Source: Paenibacillus_AB hodogayensis
Lineage (GTDB): Bacteria > Bacillota > Bacilli > Paenibacillales > NBRC-103111
Assembly (NCBI RefSeq): GCF_039536325.1
Contig: NZ_BAAAYO010000001.1
Coordinates: 124,001-188,000, forward strand
Direction: 5' to 3'
Length of the DNA: 64,000 nt
Part shown: positions 8,287-17,396 of the stretch, one piece after another
How positions within the stretch are numbered: the first letter of the stretch is position 1
How the letters are laid out: every line of letters starts with the position of its first letter
Translations under genes and position numbers: made by a program
The notes under the pieces: generated by a model
What the model saw: the letters and a program-made list of their open reading frames with translations, nothing else
Told to the model about the DNA's origin: nothing
Database searches by the model: none

Positions 8287-11187
8287 TTACAAGACGTTCA
8301 ACACCGAAGTTTTCGTCGTAAGCCGCAGCCCTTCCGGCCCGCGGATATCCAGCTCTACGCCTTCCGGCGCGGATACTTGCAGATTCATGACGTCGCCGTC
8401 CACCCGCCACTCGACTTCAATATGGCCGCCGGCCGGCAACGGCACCCCGCCCCGCGCCCACTTCAGGCCGCATGGGTTGGGCTCGACGACGGCTCGGCTC
8501 CAGCCCGGGGCGGCGCGTTTGACGCCCAGCACGCTTTCCCCGAGAAAATAGCCGGGAGCCGCCGACCACGCATGACAATGGCTGCGCGTAAGCTGATCGG
8601 GATTGGCCCGGTTTTCCTTGAAATTCGGGTACATCTCCCAGCAGGTTGTTGCACCGTGCTCGATCATTTGACCGAAACGGGCGCGAATGTCGTCCAGCAT
8701 CCGGTCGTAGCGGCCGGACAGCGCAAGCGCCTCGTAATAGAAAAACGACATGAACGGGCTGCCGATCTGCACGAAACCCGTAGGAGGTTCGATTAAATAC
8801 GATTCGATTCGCTCTTTTCTGCCTTCGTGCGCTATGCCGCACAAGTAAGCAACAACCTGTGTCTGCATGCTGAATATCGCCGACCGGCGGCCGTCCGCAT
8901 GGATGCAATCCAAATATGCCTGCTGCTCCTCGCTCCACAAATGGGCGTTGATCGCTTCCTCCAGCGAGGCCGCCGCCGCTGCCAGACCGGCGCTCTCTTC
9001 GGAAGACGCTCCCGCCGCCGCTGCCAGCTCGACCGCCTTGCGCAGCGCCTGGACCAGGAACATGTTCTGGTGCGTCACAATCCCTTCTCGCGGCTGGTCG
9101 ATCGGGGCCCAGTCTAGCAGATTCCACCCTTTGATGTTCATCAGCCCGCTCTCGTCACGCTTGGCCAAGTAATGCTCCAGCGTGTAGCGCGCCGCCGGCC
9201 AGATGTGTTTGGCAAATGCGGCGTCGGCCGTATGCTCGGCGTACTCGGCGCAAGCGATGACCCAGAAGAACGTCCAGTTCGGAATGACGCTGTGCCAGCC
9301 GCTCGGCACCTGATTCACATAGAGCGGCGTCATCTCCTTGGAGCCCGGCACCAGATTGAGGCAGCGCTTCACGATATCCAGCGAGCCGAATACGTAATAG
9401 TTGACCAGCGCTTCGTTCCGGCTGTCGCCGACCCAGAAAACTTGCTCATAGGCAGGGCAGTCGACGAACGTATCCTCCATGCACAGCCGCGTCGTATGGC
9501 GGCTAATGTTCCATATTTCATTCAACAGCGGCTCCGAACATTCGAACCGCCCGGCATCGGTTACCGGATACGTGCTGCGGTTGATATACGTCTCGTACAG
9601 CTTGACCGGCTGCGTCGCGCCGCGCGCCGTTACGATCAAATAGCGGAAGCCGCGCCTCACCGGGGACAAGAAACGCTGCCTGCCGCCGCGGCTGACGTAG
9701 CGGATCGTGTTGTCCAGCCCGTACGTATGCTGGCGGTAGTCGCCTTTCAAATATTCGATGCCGTACAGATCGAGGACGACGCCCGCCTCCGCCTCCACTT
9801 CGAAGCCGATATACCCGGATTCCTCCTGGCCGAAATCGATGACCAGCTCACAGTCGCCGTGCTCGAACAGCGGCAGTACGGCCGGCTCCGGCGTTGCCGA
9901 CAAGGCTCGCTCCAGCTGCTGCGGAATCGCGTATTTGTCCGCCTCCGGCTGCCAGACGGACGCCCCGAATGCGTCCTGCTCGGTATATAGTGCCGCCTCG
10001 AGCGGCCGGGTCCATTCAGCGAACGACGTCAATTCCCCGACCGAGGCGATTCCCCTCGCACGGACGAAATCCGGCTGCTGGCGGTCGATCGGCACGATGC
10101 CCAACTCGTCGATATTGACCGCGGAGGCGAAAGGGCCGACGACGAGGAACGGTGTAGCGGACGCTCCCGCTCCGTCAAGCGGCGAACGGAATTCGAATTT
10201 GGCGCTTCCGTCGGCGGCGAAATGCCAGGCGGCTCCGTGGTCGGTCGCGGACACGTCGATCTGCAGCACATAATCACCGCGTTCCAGCTCCACATCGTAA
10301 TAGCGCTCCGGAGCGACTCCGTACGGGTCGGTCAGCGGCTTGCCGTCCAGCCATACGTTTTGCATGCGCCCGCCGGACGGGGTGCCGAGCGTCAGCTTGC
10401 CCGGCTCGCGGACGACGAGCAGCGAAACGAGATAACCGGCGTATTGCACGTGATTGGCGTGGTTGACGCTGTCCGGCAGCATCGCCGTGCGGATATCGAT
10501 CGCGGCGGTCCATGCCGGGGCTTTGACCCGGCGCAGCGATTCGATCCGCTTCGGATACAGCTTCTCCTCGGTCAGAAACGGAATGTCGCGCTCCACAAGC
10601 GTCTTCCACGGTCCTTCGCCGACGGCGCCGACCCGGATCGCCGCGTCCCAGCCGTTGTCGTCGAAACCCGGGCTCGTCCACGCCTCGTCCCAGCGGCGTG
10701 CATCGTAAATTTCGGCAAATCCTTGCTGGCACGACATGCGCGGAGCGTTCGGCTGCCAAGCGCCGTGCACGATCGTACGCCAATGCGCGCCGGTGGCCGC
10801 CGCTACGGCCGTCCCGCCGGCCGTCTCCAGCTCCAGCTCGGCCAGCAGGCCGCCTTGCCCGCGGATATAATAAAAATTGGACAAACCAAAATGAAGCACG
10901 AGTACGGCGATCGTATTGTCGGCGCCTTTATGCAAGTAAGGTCCGACCTCATGCGTATCGTAAAATTGCTCCGCCGGCCACGAACGGACCGGTCCCCGAC
11001 CGACTTGCCGGCCGTTGACGAACAGTACGTAGCGCGAATCGGCGCTGATATGCAGCTTGGCTGACGCCTCTCCGCCATCGCCGTTGTACGGCAACGCAAA
11101 CGTATGCCGGAAGCAGCGCCACGCGTTGCGCGGGCTCGCCTCGCCGTCCCCCCATACCCACTCGGCCGACCATTTTTTCGGATTCAT
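8287..11187 (-). CDS. Alpha-L-rhamnosidase family protein (GH78)
   Basis: A 966-residue protein with an N-terminal carbohydrate-binding-like sandwich (residues 1-140, with DSRYVLFVNGRQVGRGP), two further beta domains, and an (alpha/alpha)6 catalytic barrel from about residue 510. The signature MEDTFVDCPAYEQVFWVGDSRNE matches GH78 closely, with the Asp of DCP and the Asp of GDSR in the active site. CWEMYP and TRSHCHAWSAAPGYFL follow as in the family. There is no signal peptide, so it probably acts on imported oligosaccharides. The ATG follows AAAGGCGGGG. It is divergent from the merR-type gene at 11430 and leads the minus-strand catabolic cluster. It is only distantly related to the other GH78 member at 3265. 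Confidence 0.9.
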   Translation of the reverse strand: MNPKKWSAEWVWGDGEASPRNAWRCFRHTFALPYNGDGGEASAKLHISADSRYVLFVNGRQVGRGPVRSWPAEQFYDTHEVGPYLHKGADNTIAVLVLHFGLSNFYYIRGQGGLLAELELETAGGTAVAAATGAHWRTIVHGAWQPNAPRMSCQQGFAEIYDARRWDEAWTSPGFDDNGWDAAIRVGAVGEGPWKTLVERDIPFLTEEKLYPKRIESLRRVKAPAWTAAIDIRTAMLPDSVNHANHVQYAGYLVSLLVVREPGKLTLGTPSGGRMQNVWLDGKPLTDPYGVAPERYYDVELERGDYVLQIDVSATDHGAAWHFAADGSAKFEFRSPLDGAGASATPFLVVGPFASAVNIDELGIVPIDRQQPDFVRARGIASVGELTSFAEWTRPLEAALYTEQDAFGASVWQPEADKYAIPQQLERALSATPEPAVLPLFEHGDCELVIDFGQEESGYIGFEVEAEAGVVLDLYGIEYLKGDYRQHTYGLDNTIRYVSRGGRQRFLSPVRRGFRYLIVTARGATQPVKLYETYINRSTYPVTDAGRFECSEPLLNEIWNISRHTTRLCMEDTFVDCPAYEQVFWVGDSRNEALVNYYVFGSLDIVKRCLNLVPGSKEMTPLYVNQVPSGWHSVIPNWTFFWVIACAEYAEHTADAAFAKHIWPAARYTLEHYLAKRDESGLMNIKGWNLLDWAPIDQPREGIVTHQNMFLVQALRKAVELAAAAGASSEESAGLAAAAASLEEAINAHLWSEEQQAYLDCIHADGRRSAIFSMQTQVVAYLCGIAHEGRKERIESYLIEPPTGFVQIGSPFMSFFYYEALALSGRYDRMLDDIRARFGQMIEHGATTCWEMYPNFKENRANPDQLTRSHCHAWSAAPGYFLGESVLGVKRAAPGWSRAVVEPNPCGLKWARGGVPLPAGGHIEVEWRVDGDVMNLQVSAPEGVELDIRGPEGLRLTTKTSVLNVL

Positions 11188-11429
11188 CGATATCCCCGCC
11201 TTTTGTTCTCGTTACGTTACACCTTCATTGTAAAGGTTCCGGCTTTGCAAAAAACGGTTGTTATTGCCATTTTATAGGTCGATTGGGACACCATTCTCCC
11301 CTCGCCCCGTTCTCCTTCAGCTTGCGGTCATTCCCGACTGTTCTATGGCGCCTCCCGATTCCGTGCTAAGATGGAGCCGACGGGTTTCAACGACCCGCTT
11401 CAAGTCCATTCCCCGAAAGGAGCGGCTCG

Positions 11430-11837
11430 ATGGCCGGTTACTTGCGCGGACAGCTCGCCAAGCTGGCGGATGTCCATAACGAAACGCTGATTTACTACGA
11501 AAAGCAAGGATTGCTTCCGCCTCCGGAGCGTACGGATGCCGGATACCGGATGTACCCCGTGGAAACGCTGGCCCTGCTTGTGTTTATCAAAAACGCCAAA
11601 GCGTGCGGCTTTACGCTGAAGGAAATCAAGAAGTCGCTGGACAAGTCGGCACAGGGCCTGATCGGCATTGGCGATTTCGTCGCGGTCATCGAGCGGAAAA
11701 TGGCCGACCTGGACGAAGAAATCGCCATACGGGAGCGGACAAAAGCAAGGCTGTCCGATTTGAAGGAAGGCCTGCTGGCCGCCGACAAGCATCCCGGCGT
11801 GCGGGAAACGCTGCGTATGCTGCAAATGGACTCTTGA
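11430..11837 (+). CDS. MerR-family transcriptional regulator
   Basis: A 135-residue regulator. Residues 4-70 form the MerR winged helix-turn-helix (LAKLADVHNETLIYYEKQGLL, then RTDAGYRMYP), followed by the dimerising coiled coil (residues 78-115). The C-terminal effector region is short and lacks the paired cysteines of metal sensors, so an organic or redox signal is more likely. The start follows AAAGGAGCGG. It lies 107 bp ahead of the esterase gene, and between them is a promoter with the stretched 19-20 bp spacer typical of MerR targets (see 11847). Autogenous control of the pair is inferred. Confidence 0.9.
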   Translation: MAGYLRGQLAKLADVHNETLIYYEKQGLLPPPERTDAGYRMYPVETLALLVFIKNAKACGFTLKEIKKSLDKSAQGLIGIGDFVAVIERKMADLDEEIAIRERTKARLSDLKEGLLAADKHPGVRETLRMLQMDS

Positions 11838-11846
11838 AAATCGCGC

Positions 11847-11878
11847 TTGACCTTGTACCCGGCTACAGGCGTTATCCT
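11847..11878 (+). promoter_or_regulatory. Candidate MerR-controlled promoter with long spacer and central dyad
   Basis: A -35 TTGACC (11847-11852) is followed after 20 bp by TATCCT (11873-11878), or after 19 bp by TTATCC. The spacer carries the dyad TGTAcCCGGcTACA (11854-11867). A 19-20 bp spacer with a palindrome inside it is the hallmark of promoters untwisted by MerR-family activators. The site lies just after the merR-type gene and ahead of the esterase. Confidence 0.6.
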
Positions 11879-11944
11879 CTTCGTATCCGGGTCAATGCCG
11901 TTCCGGCTTGCCTGGAAACATATCGCCTGTAGGAGGTAATCGGG

Positions 11945-12904
11945 ATGGAATATACGAGTCGGGAACAATTGGCGGGCATCAGGGACTATTTGCGGCAGAC
12001 GGCCGACCATACGGGGAAAACGGCAGAGCGAATTCGCCGGGAAATGGCGGAGGCAGCCGCAGCCGCGCCCCTTTTGCCTAGTATTGCCGTGGAGCGCGTC
12101 GCGGTAGGACCGATGAACGGAGAATGGCTAAGCCCGATCTCCGCTTTGGCGGAGGAGAACGTGAAGCAGGCGGTATTGTACGTCCATGGCGGGGGCTTTG
12201 TAGCGGGAAGCTGCGACATATACCGCGATTTGGCGGGAAGGGTGGCGGAGGCGAGCGGGGTCAAGGTACTCACGTTCGAATATCGTCTGGCCCCGGAGCA
12301 TCCGTATCCCGCCGCAGAAGAGGACGTCCTGACCGCCTACCGCTGGCTGCTCGCCAACGGCTATTCGGCCCGACGCATCGTGCTCGGCGGCGATTCGGTC
12401 GGCGCCAGTCTGGCGCTTATGCTGCTGCTTGCGTTGCGCGACACCGGCGAAGAGTTCCCCGCCGGAGCATTCCTGCTGTCGCCGCATACCGACCTGGTGC
12501 ATTTGGACGGCGACTCGTACCGGACCCATGCCGGGCTTGACCCGACCGGAAGTTTGGAGGGCAACCGGGCGATGTTCGAGACGTACTGGGGCGGTCGTCC
12601 CGGGGAAAAGCCCGCCCTGCTGTCTCCGCTGCGGTCGGATTTGCGCGGCTTGCCGGATTTACTGATTCAGGTCGGCGATCACGAGGTGCTGCTGAGCGAT
12701 GCGACGCGGTTCGCCGAGCGCGCCGAAGCGGTCGGCGTAAACGTAAAACTGGAAATTTGGGAGCAGATGTGGTGCTCCTTTCAACTGCTCGCTCCCATGC
12801 TGCCGGAAGCCCGTCGAGCGATCGCCGGCATCGGCCGCTATGTGCAGGCGACGCTTTCCTACTCGGCGGCCGCCTCCTCAAGCTCCCCTTCCAGCTCGAC
12901 GTAA
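11945..12904 (+). CDS. HSL-family alpha/beta-hydrolase with Cys at the catalytic His position
   Basis: A 319-residue member of the hormone-sensitive-lipase esterase family. YVHGGGF is the oxyanion-hole HGGG motif, GGDSVGAS (Ser151) is the nucleophile elbow (usually GDSAGG), and QVGDHEVLLSDA supplies the catalytic acid. The usual (G/M)x-His near the C-terminus is replaced: residues 275-280 read MWCSFQ, with Cys277 (codon TGC, 12773-12775) where relatives have His. The surrounding reading frame continues normally into the conserved LLAPMLPEA, so a frameshift is unlikely. The last 15 codons, a Ser-rich tail, overlap the end of cobN on the opposite strand. The RBS is GTAGGAGGTAAT. Probably cytoplasmic and controlled by the adjacent MerR regulator; activity may be reduced or altered. 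Confidence 0.85.
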   Translation: MEYTSREQLAGIRDYLRQTADHTGKTAERIRREMAEAAAAAPLLPSIAVERVAVGPMNGEWLSPISALAEENVKQAVLYVHGGGFVAGSCDIYRDLAGRVAEASGVKVLTFEYRLAPEHPYPAAEEDVLTAYRWLLANGYSARRIVLGGDSVGASLALMLLLALRDTGEEFPAGAFLLSPHTDLVHLDGDSYRTHAGLDPTGSLEGNRAMFETYWGGRPGEKPALLSPLRSDLRGLPDLLIQVGDHEVLLSDATRFAERAEAVGVNVKLEIWEQMWCSFQLLAPMLPEARRAIAGIGRYVQATLSYSAAASSSSPSSST

Positions 12905-15900
12905 TGATGGCGCAGTCGCTCCAGCTCTTCCGCGCTCGGCTGCCAGTACCCCCGCTGGTGGCTTTCGAGCAGAGTTTCGATCAATGCATGATAAGCCCAG
13001 CGGTTGTTTTCCGCCATTTGCCGGCTTCGTTCGCGATCCTCCACGTAGACGTCGTGCAGGCTTTCGAATACCCATGGCTCGACCTTTCCCGTTGTGGCCG
13101 CGAGGCCGAGCACGTACTCGAAGCGGCGGGCAATCTGCTGCGCTCCGTGAAAAGGGTGGCGAAGCAGCGCATCGATCCACTTCGGATTGGTCAGCCGGGT
13201 ACGTACGCCGCGCGCAATCGCATGCTCCGCCGGCTCGGTCAAAACCCGCTCGCCGGTCGTATCCGTAATGTGGATGTCCGCCGCGCGGCCTCTCGCCAGC
13301 TCGACCGACTTCGCCAGCCCGCCAAAATATTCGTAATAGTGATCGGAGTCGGTCACTTCCCGCTCGTGGCTGCTGCGGATTTGCGAGACGATATCGACCG
13401 CCCGCAAATGCATCGCGAACAGCTCCGGCTCCTCCCGGCCGCGCTCCTTCATGCTGTATACATGCTGCTGGCTGTCCGCATAAGCGCGCCCGAGCTCGGC
13501 TTCCTCCGTCCATTGCTTCGTCTCGATGAGCCGGGTAACCGTCGTCCCGTAGACGCCTTCCGGCGGACCGAACAGGCGCGCGCAAGCGAGATCGGCCGCG
13601 CGCTCCGGGGCGTAGCCGGCCTCCAGGAGCTCCGTCTCCGTTTGGCGCGTATGGGCTTTGAAGACGTTCAGTTCGTCAGACTCCTCCAGCCGGGATACTT
13701 GCCGGAACAGACGGTTCAAGTCGTCCAGCACGTTCGGGAACAGGTCGCGGAACAAGCCGGTCATGTGGACAACCACATTCAGCCGCGGCCGACCCAACTC
13801 CTCCAGCGGAACGATATCGTATTCCAGACGGAGCCCGCCGCCACGCTTGGCGCGAACCCCGAGATAGTGCAAAATTTGCCCGATCGTCTCGCCTTGGGTA
13901 CGCGACGTTTCCAGCCCCCAAAGAACGACCGCCGTCGTCCTCGGGTATTCGCCGTGGGCTTCCGCATACTGCCTGATCGACTGTTCGGCAACGACCGCCC
14001 CGCGTTCGGCCGCCGTCGGACTCGGAACGGACCGGGGATCGGACTGGTACAGGTTGCGCCCGGAAGGCAGCACTTCGGGGCTGCGCAATACGTCGCCCGC
14101 GAGTTGCGCAGGCACATAACGTCCCTCCAGCGCCCTCAAAAATCCTTCCAGCTCCTCGTTGACGAGCGTGCTGTCGTAAGCCCGCCGTCCATATTCCAGC
14201 GAGCGGAGCAATGCCGCCTGCCAGGCGGGTGAATCATCCGCGTACTTCGCCGGAAGCTGCCGCATGGCCATGTAGTTGTCCACGAGCGCATCCGCTTCCG
14301 CATCGAGGTCGCGCAGTACAGCCGTTTGCCCGCTATCCGCCAGCTCGGCGGCATCCAATCCGCGCCGTTCGGCCAGCAGGCCGCGCAAGGAACGGGCCTC
14401 GCCACGCTCATGGCGCAGCACGAAGCGCATATGCGCGATCGCGGCTTCGCAGGAGTAGCCGTCCCCGAGCACGTGGAGACCGCTCGGCATGACCGACCGT
14501 TTCATCCGGTACAGCTCCTCCTCCAGCCGGTCCAGGTCCGTGGCGGTCACATGCAGTGACGCCGCGCGATCCAGCGCCATGCCAAGGATGCTTTCGCAAC
14601 GGTCCGGATCGAGCTGCTCCGCTTCGCGGTATTCGTGCAGCAGCGCCTCGAGGGCCAGCCAATCCCCGTACAGCTCGGCCTCCGTCATCGGCGGCGCCTG
14701 GTAGCCGATCAGCGTCGCATGGCTGCGCCGCTTGGCGATCATCGCCTCCGAAGGATTGCCGACATAGTAATAATACAGATGCGGCAGGTCGCCGATCAGG
14801 TGATCCGGGACGCAATCGCCCGACATGCCAGCCTCCTTGCCGCGTTGAAACTCCAGCGTGCCGTGCGTGCCGATATGCACGACCGCATCCGCCGCCAGCT
14901 TTTCCCGAATCCACTGGTAGAAGGCGGTATATGGATGCGTCGGCAAAATCGAACGGTCGTGAAGCGACTTTTCCGGCTGCTCGTGAATACCGCGCGTTGG
15001 CTGCAGGCCGATAAATACATTGCCGTTTACGATGCCCGGAATGAGAAACGAGCCGTCTTCGGTCATTACTTCGCCAGGCGGCTCGCCCCAGCGGGATAGC
15101 GCTTCGCCGCCCCATGCTTGGGCTGCCAGCTTCGAGGCAAAGTCCGGATCGGCGTAACGGATCAGCGCATCGGCGGCCGTCTCTGTCGTCCATTTGCCGG
15201 AGTTGACGAGTCCCCCTTCCAGAAAACGGGCATGCAGCTCCCCCGCCGTCATCGGCTCCGTATCGTAGCCTCTGTCTCGAAGCGCCCCGAGCAGCCGGGA
15301 AACCGATTCGAACGTATCCAGAAAAGCGCCGCCGAACACGTTGGCCTCGCCGGGCGGGTAGTTGTAGCATACGAGCGCCAGCTTCTTGTCACGGTTCGGC
15401 TTGCTTTGCAGCTCCAGCCAGCGCCGGATGCGGTTCGAAAGCCGCTCCATCCGTTCGGGAATGGGGATGAGCCGACTTGCCGCCACTCCCAGCCCAGCGT
15501 CCTCCCCTTCACGCCGCAGAGCCGCGATCGGATATGTCTCGATACTGCCGTCCAGCTCTGGCAGCATCACCTGCACGAGCAGCTGCGATGCCGCGAGCCC
15601 CCGCGCCGAATCCTTCCATTCGTCGACCGTCGCGCCAGACAGCAGGAACGGGTGCAGCATCGGCACGGCCAGCTCTTCCAGCAGCTCCGTCATACGGGCG
15701 CCGACTTCGCCGGTAGGACCGGCTCCGAGACGGAAAGGCAGGGCGTTGACGATCAGCCGGACGCGGCTGTCCCCGTCGAGCAACAGCTCGCGCAGTCGCT
15801 CCGCCGGGATATGCATCACCGAAGGAAACGCGATCGGCAGCACGTCGGCGAACGTCCCGATCCGTTCCGCCAGCTGCGCCATGCAATCGGCCACGTCGGT

Positions 15901-16590
15901 CGGGTTGCCGTTGCCGAGGAACAACAGCGCCACCGTCGGCCGGCCGGGTGCATGACGGTCCGCTATTCTTTTGTCTCCTTTAACGCGGGCGACCGATCTG
16001 TTGCGAAAGGCGGAGACGGAATCGTACACCCGTTTCTCTACGGGATCGAACACGCAAAGCTCCCGAATATAGACCGGCTCGGACGGCTCCGGAAGCGCCA
16101 GACATCCCCCGTACTCGCGGCCGACCAGACCGAGCAGCCCCTTCATGTTGTCGGCGCCGCCGCCGCGCCAGTATTCGGTCAAACGCATATAGCGCGCATA
16201 GTCGGCCCGCGCGTCCTCCGGAAGCGCGCTTTCCGCGCGGAGGCCCGCTTGTGGTGGCGGCAAATCGCTGGCGGAAAGCTTGCCTAGCCGCAGCAGCGAG
16301 CGGATATCCGCCGAATCGCTGCCGATCGGGACAAGCTGTGCCGAATGAGCGCAAAGCAGTCCGCTCAGAGCTTGGACGGTTTCCTTGCGCACCCCGTGCG
16401 CCTCAAACAGAGCCAGCTCCACGCCCTCCAGCCTCCGGCCAATTTCACCGATCCATTCGTCGGTATATTCCCGTCCCAGATCGATCACGACGAGTCGCAG
16501 TTGTTCCCGTTCCTTGTCGCCAAACGACCGGTACGCCTCGGCTACATGCGCCAGCGCCGTTTCGCCGCTTGTCAGTATCGCCATCTTCAT
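12859..16590 (-). CDS. cobN: CobN/magnesium-chelatase H-type metal chelatase subunit
   Basis: A 1243-residue protein close to the usual CobN length. CobN is the large tetrapyrrole-binding subunit that inserts cobalt into hydrogenobyrinate diamide in aerobic cobalamin synthesis. Family-typical stretches include LVCYNYPPGEANVFGGAFLDTFES, AVVHIGTHGTLEFQRGKEAGMSGDC and the long C-terminal LxNPKWIDALLRHPFHGAQQIARRFEYVLGLAATTG. The ATG at 16590 follows GGAGG and overlaps the ATPase stop codon (ATGA), so it is the last gene of a four-gene operon. No CobS/CobT or ChlI/ChlD partner and no other cobalamin gene lies in the window. The Zur-like operator upstream of the operon suggests a metal other than, or besides, cobalt; this is inference. 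Confidence 0.88.
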   Translation of the reverse strand: MKMAILTSGETALAHVAEAYRSFGDKEREQLRLVVIDLGREYTDEWIGEIGRRLEGVELALFEAHGVRKETVQALSGLLCAHSAQLVPIGSDSADIRSLLRLGKLSASDLPPPQAGLRAESALPEDARADYARYMRLTEYWRGGGADNMKGLLGLVGREYGGCLALPEPSEPVYIRELCVFDPVEKRVYDSVSAFRNRSVARVKGDKRIADRHAPGRPTVALLFLGNGNPTDVADCMAQLAERIGTFADVLPIAFPSVMHIPAERLRELLLDGDSRVRLIVNALPFRLGAGPTGEVGARMTELLEELAVPMLHPFLLSGATVDEWKDSARGLAASQLLVQVMLPELDGSIETYPIAALRREGEDAGLGVAASRLIPIPERMERLSNRIRRWLELQSKPNRDKKLALVCYNYPPGEANVFGGAFLDTFESVSRLLGALRDRGYDTEPMTAGELHARFLEGGLVNSGKWTTETAADALIRYADPDFASKLAAQAWGGEALSRWGEPPGEVMTEDGSFLIPGIVNGNVFIGLQPTRGIHEQPEKSLHDRSILPTHPYTAFYQWIREKLAADAVVHIGTHGTLEFQRGKEAGMSGDCVPDHLIGDLPHLYYYYVGNPSEAMIAKRRSHATLIGYQAPPMTEAELYGDWLALEALLHEYREAEQLDPDRCESILGMALDRAASLHVTATDLDRLEEELYRMKRSVMPSGLHVLGDGYSCEAAIAHMRFVLRHERGEARSLRGLLAERRGLDAAELADSGQTAVLRDLDAEADALVDNYMAMRQLPAKYADDSPAWQAALLRSLEYGRRAYDSTLVNEELEGFLRALEGRYVPAQLAGDVLRSPEVLPSGRNLYQSDPRSVPSPTAAERGAVVAEQSIRQYAEAHGEYPRTTAVVLWGLETSRTQGETIGQILHYLGVRAKRGGGLRLEYDIVPLEELGRPRLNVVVHMTGLFRDLFPNVLDDLNRLFRQVSRLEESDELNVFKAHTRQTETELLEAGYAPERAADLACARLFGPPEGVYGTTVTRLIETKQWTEEAELGRAYADSQQHVYSMKERGREEPELFAMHLRAVDIVSQIRSSHEREVTDSDHYYEYFGGLAKSVELARGRAADIHITDTTGERVLTEPAEHAIARGVRTRLTNPKWIDALLRHPFHGAQQIARRFEYVLGLAATTGKVEPWVFESLHDVYVEDRERSRQMAENNRWAYHALIETLLESHQRGYWQPSAEELERLRHHYVELEGELEEAAAE

Positions 16591-17396
16591 TGTACGTTCC
16601 TCCTTTTCTCCCGGCCGAGCCGTCCCGTGATCAGACATACCGGACGCCCGCTGAGCGGGTCCTTCTCGATGCGCGCCTCGACGCCGAACACGTCGCTGAG
16701 CGTCGCTCGGGTAATCGTCTGTTCCGGCGTTCCGCTTGCATACAAAGCGCCTGCACGCATAACGGCGATTTCGTCGGAAAAGGCGGCGGCATGGTTAATA
16801 TCGTGGAGCACCATTACGACGGTAACCCCGTGCAGACGGTTAATGTCCGTGACAAGCTCCATAATTTCCAGCTGATGACTGACGTCCAAATACGTCGTCG
16901 GCTCGTCAAGCAGCAGAACGCGCGGTTTCTGCGCCAGCGCCATCGCGATCCATACCCGCTGCCGCTCCCCGCCGGACAAGGCGGACAGCTTGCGCCCGGC
17001 AAACGGCTGCGTGCCCGTCACATCCAAAGCCCAGTCGACGATCGCCTCATCCTCCCTGCGCATCGCGCCCCATACCGGCTTGTGCGGAAACCGCCCGTAG
17101 CCGATCAGCCGGCGCACGGTCATATCCGGCACTTTATCCTGGCTTTGCAGCAGCATCGCCAGCTCGCGGGCCTGCTCGCGCGGCGTAAAGCCGGCGATCT
17201 GCTTGCCCTCCAGCAGCACCGTGCCCCGTTCGGGCTTCAGCTGCCGGGCGATCGCCTTGAGCAAGGTGCTTTTGCCGCAGCCGTTGGGACCGATGATGCT
17301 GTAAACTTTTCCGGAGTCCACCTGCCAGTGCAAGCCGTCAATAACCGGTCGGCCGTTATAGCTTAACGAAAGATCGTCCAGTTGCAGAGCCTTCAT
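16587..17396 (-). CDS. ABC transporter ATP-binding protein, iron-complex/cobalamin type
   Basis: A 269-residue FecE/BtuD-type ATPase. Walker A is GPNGCGKST (about residues 37-45), the Q-loop is QSQ, the signature is LSGGERQR, Walker B is VLLLDEPTT and the switch His is in VLHDINHA. It powers the permease encoded immediately upstream. The ATG at 17396 follows AAGGAGGGAGACGG and overlaps the permease stop as ATGA. The gene's own stop overlaps the cobN ATG in the same way, implying translational coupling along the operon. Confidence 0.93.
   Translation of the reverse strand: MKALQLDDLSLSYNGRPVIDGLHWQVDSGKVYSIIGPNGCGKSTLLKAIARQLKPERGTVLLEGKQIAGFTPREQARELAMLLQSQDKVPDMTVRRLIGYGRFPHKPVWGAMRREDEAIVDWALDVTGTQPFAGRKLSALSGGERQRVWIAMALAQKPRVLLLDEPTTYLDVSHQLEIMELVTDINRLHGVTVVMVLHDINHAAAFSDEIAVMRAGALYASGTPEQTITRATLSDVFGVEARIEKDPLSGRPVCLITGRLGREKRRNVQ

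Noticed and set aside
12859..12904. Antisense RNA or regulatory overlap at the end of cobN
   Set aside because: The 46-bp convergent overlap is explained by a Ser-rich tail read through the complement of Glu/Ala codons; no promoter is visible.
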